Shown in pieces: positions 7,842-11,363 of a DNA stretch of 11,363 bases. The notes under the pieces are model-generated. The model saw only the letters and a program-made list of their open reading frames with translations, did no database searches and was not told the DNA's origin. Each line of letters opens with the position of its first letter. The first letter of the stretch is position 1. The stretch comes from DRWZ01 sp964601505 (GTDB lineage Bacteria; Calescibacteriota; Calescibacteriia; Calescibacteriales; Calescibacteriaceae), in the NCBI GenBank assembly GCA_964601505.1, contig CAZRNR010000067.1, positions 1-11,363 of the forward strand, written 5' to 3'. The position numbers and the translations under genes are program-made.

Positions 7842-8564
7842 TCAACGCTTTTTTGATGTTTTTTCTTTTTTGGCCTTCTCAACAAGGTGTGTCTTGAAGA
7901 AACTGAACATAAACCTTGTAGCATCTTTAGCATACTCTTTGTGATAAACTTCTGGCCTTTTTTCATTCATAAATGCATGATGTGCCCCAGGATATATCTT
8001 TAATTGAATTTCTTGTCCATTTCTCCATATTTTCTTTATAAGCTCAAGCACGTCATCGTTATTCACAAACTCATCTTTTTCCGCCAAGATAAAAAGCATT
8101 GGGCACTTTATGTTTTCTGCTTTTATTGGAGCAAGTTGTGGAAGCCCGTAAAACGGCACAGCAGCATCAACAATTTCGGGGAAAACAGAAGGAAGATACA
8201 TCGTTAGTGTCCCACCGCAACAAAATCCAGTTAAACCTATCTTTTTCGGTTCAACTTTGGTCTGATTCCTCAAAAAAGAAACGGACGCCCTGAATATATC
8301 TTCAACCTCTTTAAGTCTGTTCTGAAACATGTCTGTCATTAGTTTCCCTGCTTCATCAGGGTCCGTTGCAACTTTTCCCTTATAAAAGTCTGGAGCAAAA
8401 GTTACAAATCCTCCTTTTGCAAAAGCATCCACAGTAGATTTTATCTGATCGTTCAACCCCCACCATTCATGCAAAATCAAAAGTGCAGGTGCCTTCCTAC
8501 CAGGATATGCCATATAACCAGATACCTCTATACCATCACTTATAAACTTTATCTGCTTCCCCAT
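7842..8564 (-). CDS. Dienelactone hydrolase family alpha/beta-hydrolase
   Basis: Predicted cytosolic alpha/beta-hydrolase with a cysteine nucleophile. With the ATG at 8564 the protein has 240 residues, the usual size. Landmarks: LHEWWGL (31-37) with the conserved Glu33, nucleophile elbow GFCCGG (113-118, Cys115 as nucleophile), Asp164 in AEKDEFV, and His196 in YPGAHHAF, giving a full Cys-Asp-His triad. The C-terminal tail is strongly basic (KAKKEKTSKKR). An in-frame TTG at 8570 would add two residues but would sit only two bases from the Shine-Dalgarno; ATG at 8564 has eight. It heads a likely DLH-cstA-rimP transcript. Many members of this family have unknown substrates, and no chlorocatechol pathway genes are nearby, so I give no specific reaction. 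Confidence 0.93.
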   Translation of the reverse strand: MGKQIKFISDGIEVSGYMAYPGRKAPALLILHEWWGLNDQIKSTVDAFAKGGFVTFAPDFYKGKVATDPDEAGKLMTDMFQNRLKEVEDIFRASVSFLRNQTKVEPKKIGLTGFCCGGTLTMYLPSVFPEIVDAAVPFYGLPQLAPIKAENIKCPMLFILAEKDEFVNNDDVLELIKKIWRNGQEIQLKIYPGAHHAFMNEKRPEVYHKEYAKDATRFMFSFFKTHLVEKAKKEKTSKKR

Positions 8565-8572
8565 CTTCAAAC

Positions 8573-8579
8573 ACCTCCT
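8573..8579 (-). promoter_or_regulatory. Shine-Dalgarno fixing the DLH-family start
   Basis: A strong AGGAGGT on the minus strand lies eight bases before the ATG at 8564, a standard spacing. It argues against the upstream TTG at 8570 as the start. Confidence 0.8.
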
Positions 8580-8593
8580 TATTTGGATTATTA

Positions 8594-8620
8594 CTTACTT
8601 ATAGTAAGAATAAATTCTTA
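8594..8620. repeat. Two overlapping palindromes upstream of the DLH-family gene
   Basis: CTTAC-TTATA-GTAAG (8594-8608) overlaps a second palindrome with 7-base arms TAAGAAT/ATTCTTA around AA (8605-8620). On the minus strand the region includes a -10-like TACTAT (8601-8606), about 30-40 bases before the start codon. An operator over the promoter is a possible reading; in such AT-rich DNA chance is also possible. Confidence 0.35.
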
Positions 8621-8841
8621 TTTTTAGTTTTTTCCCTTTCTCTTTAATTTTTTTATTTTTTTGATTATTTCCTCATTTTAATCTGTAATCTTTCTGCTTG
8701 TCATTATCGTTCTATAAGACATTCAATTCCTTAATTCTTCTTTCAATTTTTATCATTCTTGATTTTGCTCCACGATAGAACACTATATTATGTGGTGAAA
8801 GGATCAATACAACTTTCTTTCTCAATTTGATTCATTCCGCT

Positions 8842-10842
8842 TTAATCTGGGTCACATTTATTTTCAGAACACAGTTGATATATTTTACCTTCTTCGTAAA
8901 ACCTCTTTTGCATTTCAAGAACAGAGAGAACTTTTCTTGGTATATTGTGAGGTGGTTCAAAATCTCCATCGTTGATCAATGGCCACCACACTCTTACTAC
9001 GCTAGATTTCGGATCAGGTTTTTTTAAAAAATCAAGTGATACATTTTTGGTCACATATTCTGGAACAGTTCCTATTTTTGTGTCTACTTGAAGGTAGCCA
9101 CTTCCGTCATATCCTTGAGTCGCATCAATTTTTTCTACTCCAAAAACATCTTCTGGCAGTTCCTTTATTGCGGGTATTCCTGCTGTTCTTACAAATGTTC
9201 TTGTTGCGAAGTTTGGAACCTGCTCATCATAAAGAGCTTCTCTATATATTATTTTTTTGGGAACTATATCAAATTCCTCGCTTCCCTTAATTATATACGG
9301 TGCAAATGTTATAGGGTCTGCAACATCAAACAAAATTTGAACCACAGCCATTACTTTTTTAACTTCTATCTCATACTCTTCTTCCATAGGATACAAAAGC
9401 GGTCTCAATCTATCCCAGGATCTGTTTCTTTCAAGCATAGATGTCCAGACACTTCCCCCAACATCAAGAACTCCAAGTTTAACATCTTTCGTTAGCGTCA
9501 TAAATATGCTTCCTTGAATGGCCCCATTAGATATTCCATAATAAACGGGGTTTTCAGTATCAATACTGAAGTTTCCTATTTTGTTTTTTATTGTGTTCCA
9601 AAACTCCTGTTTCTTTACGAGTATCGCAAGCGAGAGAAAATTTGTGTGTCCCTGCTTTAGATTATCTATAATGTATTCAACTATCTGAACCATGTGTTTT
9701 TTCCTGGAGGAAGCAAATCCTGTTATTTCTCCAAGAGCCTTGATATCTATGCCAACCCAGTTTGTTGCTATTATTGGTGTGCAGAAATACTGTGCCGAGA
9801 AAATAAGATTGTTTGAATCAAGTTCTCCAGTGCTTCCAAAAAGTCCATGCCCGAAAATCATGGGTTTAAAAGCAGATAAAGGATTTGCAAAAACACATCT
9901 TGGTATGTTCAGTTTGTATTGTGCTTCAAATAGTCCATTTCCATCAACACGTGGAGCATAGAAACTTCCAGTAACAGTTTTTTGTATTAAATATTTGTAT
10001 TGCTCAGGAAGATTTTTGTCTTCAGAATAAGGATTGTCTTTAACTCCATCTACAGTGAATGTTATTTTGTCTTTGAATTTATAAACATTGTTTCTCACTT
10101 CAATCATATTTTCTTTGAGTATTTTGTTCTCTGAAGCTGTTTTAAAGTCCCAAGCTATCAGAATATCTTTTTTGCTCATGTGCTGTGATTCAAGGAAAGA
10201 AAAGATTTCTCTGAAATGTGAGATCCATTTTTTCGGATCTTCTCCTGTTCCAGAAAATCTTACATCTTTGTTTTCTAAAAGCGCTTTGAAAAAGATTGGG
10301 GGTTGTATTTCCTGATCATCCTGACTCTTTATTCCCTTTTTTATAACCACTATATATCTTGTGTTTGTTTTCATTCTTTTGAGAGGTCTTATGTATAAGA
10401 TTTGAAATGGTGGAGAAGCTCTTGCGTCGGGTTCTACAAAAACAGGAATCCTCTCACCACTGGGATGTTCTATAAGCTGAATGTTTGAATCATGACTTAA
10501 GGTTTCCTCAGGTCTCGGCAGCCCACTTTGAGAAAATCCTTTCGGATACCAGAACATGATCTGACTCGCAGGAGAAAAACCGTCAAAGCTATTTACTCTT
10601 TCAAGATCTATTTGCGGATAACCATCTGGGATTTTGAAAAGCTCTACAGGTATGTTCAACTTACCATCTGAGTAAAATTGAGTAAAGGGAAATGGGAAAA
10701 AACATTCTTTCTCATCACTTTCATATACGGAAAGTATGTTGCAATACTGGTTTGGATAGTTTATTACAATTAGCTCTTTTTCCCCTTCAGATGAACAAGC
10801 TATTAAAAGAAGAAAAACCAAGCCTAAACTCCTTTTCATCAT
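8842..10842 (-). CDS. Predicted lipoprotein with GxSxG alpha/beta-hydrolase (lipase-like) domain
   Basis: Probable envelope-anchored hydrolase of 666 residues; I do not recognise a named gene. The N-terminus is a lipoprotein signal: MMKR, a hydrophobic stretch and lipobox LIAC with lipidated Cys16, Ser17 at +2 favouring the outer membrane in a diderm. Residues about 48-170 contain FPFPFTQFYSDG, DGFSPAS and IRPLKRMKTNTRYIVVI, resembling N-terminal domains of large bacterial lipase-like lipoproteins (VolA-type). The hydrolase domain shows FGHGLFG (330-336, oxyanion region), GISNG (436-440, nucleophile Ser438), an Asp539 in YDEQVP and His632 near the end, in the right order for a triad. Six cysteines besides Cys16 (34, 47, 316, 354, 658, 663) could form disulfides. 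Start: ATG-ATG at 10842/10839, no Shine-Dalgarno, TATAAT two or five bases upstream. Substrate unknown. Confidence 0.85.
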   Translation of the reverse strand: MMKRSLGLVFLLLIACSSEGEKELIVINYPNQYCNILSVYESDEKECFFPFPFTQFYSDGKLNIPVELFKIPDGYPQIDLERVNSFDGFSPASQIMFWYPKGFSQSGLPRPEETLSHDSNIQLIEHPSGERIPVFVEPDARASPPFQILYIRPLKRMKTNTRYIVVIKKGIKSQDDQEIQPPIFFKALLENKDVRFSGTGEDPKKWISHFREIFSFLESQHMSKKDILIAWDFKTASENKILKENMIEVRNNVYKFKDKITFTVDGVKDNPYSEDKNLPEQYKYLIQKTVTGSFYAPRVDGNGLFEAQYKLNIPRCVFANPLSAFKPMIFGHGLFGSTGELDSNNLIFSAQYFCTPIIATNWVGIDIKALGEITGFASSRKKHMVQIVEYIIDNLKQGHTNFLSLAILVKKQEFWNTIKNKIGNFSIDTENPVYYGISNGAIQGSIFMTLTKDVKLGVLDVGGSVWTSMLERNRSWDRLRPLLYPMEEEYEIEVKKVMAVVQILFDVADPITFAPYIIKGSEEFDIVPKKIIYREALYDEQVPNFATRTFVRTAGIPAIKELPEDVFGVEKIDATQGYDGSGYLQVDTKIGTVPEYVTKNVSLDFLKKPDPKSSVVRVWWPLINDGDFEPPHNIPRKVLSVLEMQKRFYEEGKIYQLCSENKCDPD

Positions 10843-10844
10843 GA

Positions 10845-10850
10845 ATTATA
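10845..10850 (-). promoter_or_regulatory. Candidate -10 element of the lipoprotein gene (leaderless type)
   Basis: A perfect TATAAT on the minus strand ends two bases before the first ATG (10842) and five before the second (10839). A start site six or seven bases downstream would fall on the second ATG, making that the likely first codon of a leaderless message. No Shine-Dalgarno or clear -35 is seen. Confidence 0.4.
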
Positions 10851-11108
10851 GAGTAATACAGCTTTATGAATTCAGATGAAAAAAACAGAGAAATTTTTAA
10901 TTATAATAAAACGGTCAAAAGATATGATGCTTTTTTCAAAGATTATTGCTTTGTCCAATATACTTGCAGAAAATGTAGAAATTTCAGTCATCTGGAGAAT
11001 TTTTATGATATAAATCATGGTTGTTGAGCTGTTGTGCTTCAATAATCTTAAGGCAAGGGCTAAAAATATTAGACAAAGCAAAGATTATATAAAAGTGCCT
11101 TTGTGAGA

Positions 11109-11197
11109 GTTGTAAAATAAATCTTTCTTATATAATCTCTTAATTCTCTGGAGGGGAATAAAGAGAGGATCCTTGATCTTATTAGAAAGATTACAAC
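11109..11197 (+). repeat. Nested inverted repeats, possible structured RNA leader
   Basis: Outer arms: GTTGTA (11109-11114) with TACAAC (11192-11197), and ATCTTTCT (11121-11128) with AGAAAGAT (11184-11191), interrupted on the left by a six-base bulge. Inside lies a 29-base stem-loop (11137-11165) with up to 12 pairs (two of them G-U), one A-A mismatch and a GGA loop. A further 11-base perfect inverted repeat, AGATTATATAA (11082-11092) with TTATATAATCT (11128-11138), competes with this fold. It matches no riboswitch consensus I know. It precedes the gene at 11307 and may be a leader RNA, an attenuator or a small palindromic element. Confidence 0.45.
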
Positions 11198-11292
11198 TTG
11201 GTGAATTGGGTTCCATATATGAATTTCATGTTTAAAATATTATTATTACATATTATTTTTATAGTTTTCGTTTTTTCTCACCTACTTGTTCT

Positions 11293-11298
11293 AAGGAG
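11293..11298 (+). promoter_or_regulatory. Shine-Dalgarno of the right-edge gene
   Basis: AAGGAG lies eight bases before the ATG at 11307, and five before an in-frame GTG at 11304. It supports a real translation start running out of the window. Confidence 0.65.
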
Positions 11299-11306
11299 TT
11301 TTAGTG

Positions 11307-11363
11307 ATGCGACAGTTTAGGAAAATAAATAGGATTTGTTTTTGCTTTGTTGCATTCATGCTT
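11307..11363 (+). CDS. Partial CDS, N-terminus of a probable exported or membrane protein
   Basis: Only the first 19 codons are present. They read as a positively charged start (MRQFRKINR) followed by hydrophobic residues (ICFCFVAFML), the form of a signal peptide or membrane anchor. A Shine-Dalgarno at 11293-11298 supports the ATG. The frame is open to the window edge. The function cannot be told. The structured region at 11109-11197 lies about 110 bases upstream in the same orientation. Confidence 0.55.
   Translation, partial: MRQFRKINRICFCFVAFML

Larger units (their letters stand above)
10843..11306. other. 464-base stretch without a confident gene
   Basis: It holds the minus-strand promoter of the lipoprotein gene at its left end, a plus-strand 53-codon ATG frame (10866-11027) with a CRKC motif and no Shine-Dalgarno, an inverted-repeat complex at 11082-11197, and a 33-codon hydrophobic frame (11219-11320) with no ribosome binding site that overlaps the next gene. 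No tRNA was recognised. The right part is most likely the promoter and leader of the gene starting at 11307. Confidence 0.55.

Noticed and set aside
9088..9495. Plus-strand open frame of 135 codons opposite the lipoprotein gene
   Set aside because: It is a shadow of the minus-strand lipoprotein, rich in Phe, Tyr, Cys and Ser as expected of antisense translation.
10843..11306. tRNA, CRISPR array or insertion sequence in the right intergenic region
   Set aside because: No cloverleaf with the T-loop consensus, no regularly spaced repeats and no transposase-like frame was found; the repeats present are inverted and unique within the window.
11219..11320. 33-codon hydrophobic plus-strand frame before the right-edge gene
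   Set aside because: It has no Shine-Dalgarno, overlaps the better supported start at 11307 in another frame, and AT-rich DNA readily yields Phe/Ile/Leu runs.
266..11363. A novel multi-gene defence or toxin system
   Set aside because: All six well-preserved larger genes besides the lipoprotein belong to familiar housekeeping or transport families, and nothing nearby resembles a nuclease, toxin-antitoxin pair or defence ATPase.

Overview
The window is clearly AT-rich and comes from a bacterium rather than an archaeon: it carries bacterial-only ribosomal proteins (bS18, bL9) and RimP. It also carries a full-length reverse gyrase, an enzyme almost confined to hyperthermophiles and some extreme thermophiles. 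The best reading is an anaerobic or microaerophilic-type thermophilic bacterium, but the phylum cannot be fixed from the sequence alone. A lipobox protein suitable for the outer membrane hints at a diderm cell envelope.

Layout. (1) 1-265: short AT-rich flank with no supported gene. (2) 266-3991, minus: reverse gyrase. (3) 4100-5621, plus, divergent from reverse gyrase: rpsR, rplI and a LivG-like ABC ATPase, joined by stop/start overlaps (ATGA, then TAGTG). (4) 5726-8564, minus, convergent with the previous block: a dienelactone-hydrolase-family enzyme, then a CstA-family peptide/pyruvate transporter, then rimP; cstA and rimP overlap by ATGA. (5) 8842-10842, minus: a 666-residue lipoprotein with a complete putative alpha/beta-hydrolase triad. 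(6) 10843-11306: no confident gene, but a nested inverted-repeat structure that looks like a folded RNA leader. (7) 11307 to the end, plus: the first 19 codons of a probable exported protein.

How the genes fit together. Reverse gyrase (DNA topology at high temperature), S18, L9 and RimP (ribosome structure and 30S maturation) are housekeeping genes. The ABC ATPase, CstA, the DLH-family hydrolase and the lipoprotein hydrolase concern nutrient uptake and hydrolysis. The order is unusual: rpsR-rplI lack rpsF and ssb, rimP lacks nusA, and livG lacks its permease and binding-protein partners. Several genes have a -10-like hexamer only 2-7 bases before the start codon and no Shine-Dalgarno, suggesting leaderless transcripts mixed with SD-led ones. 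I did not find a defence system, CRISPR array, tRNA or intact mobile element.
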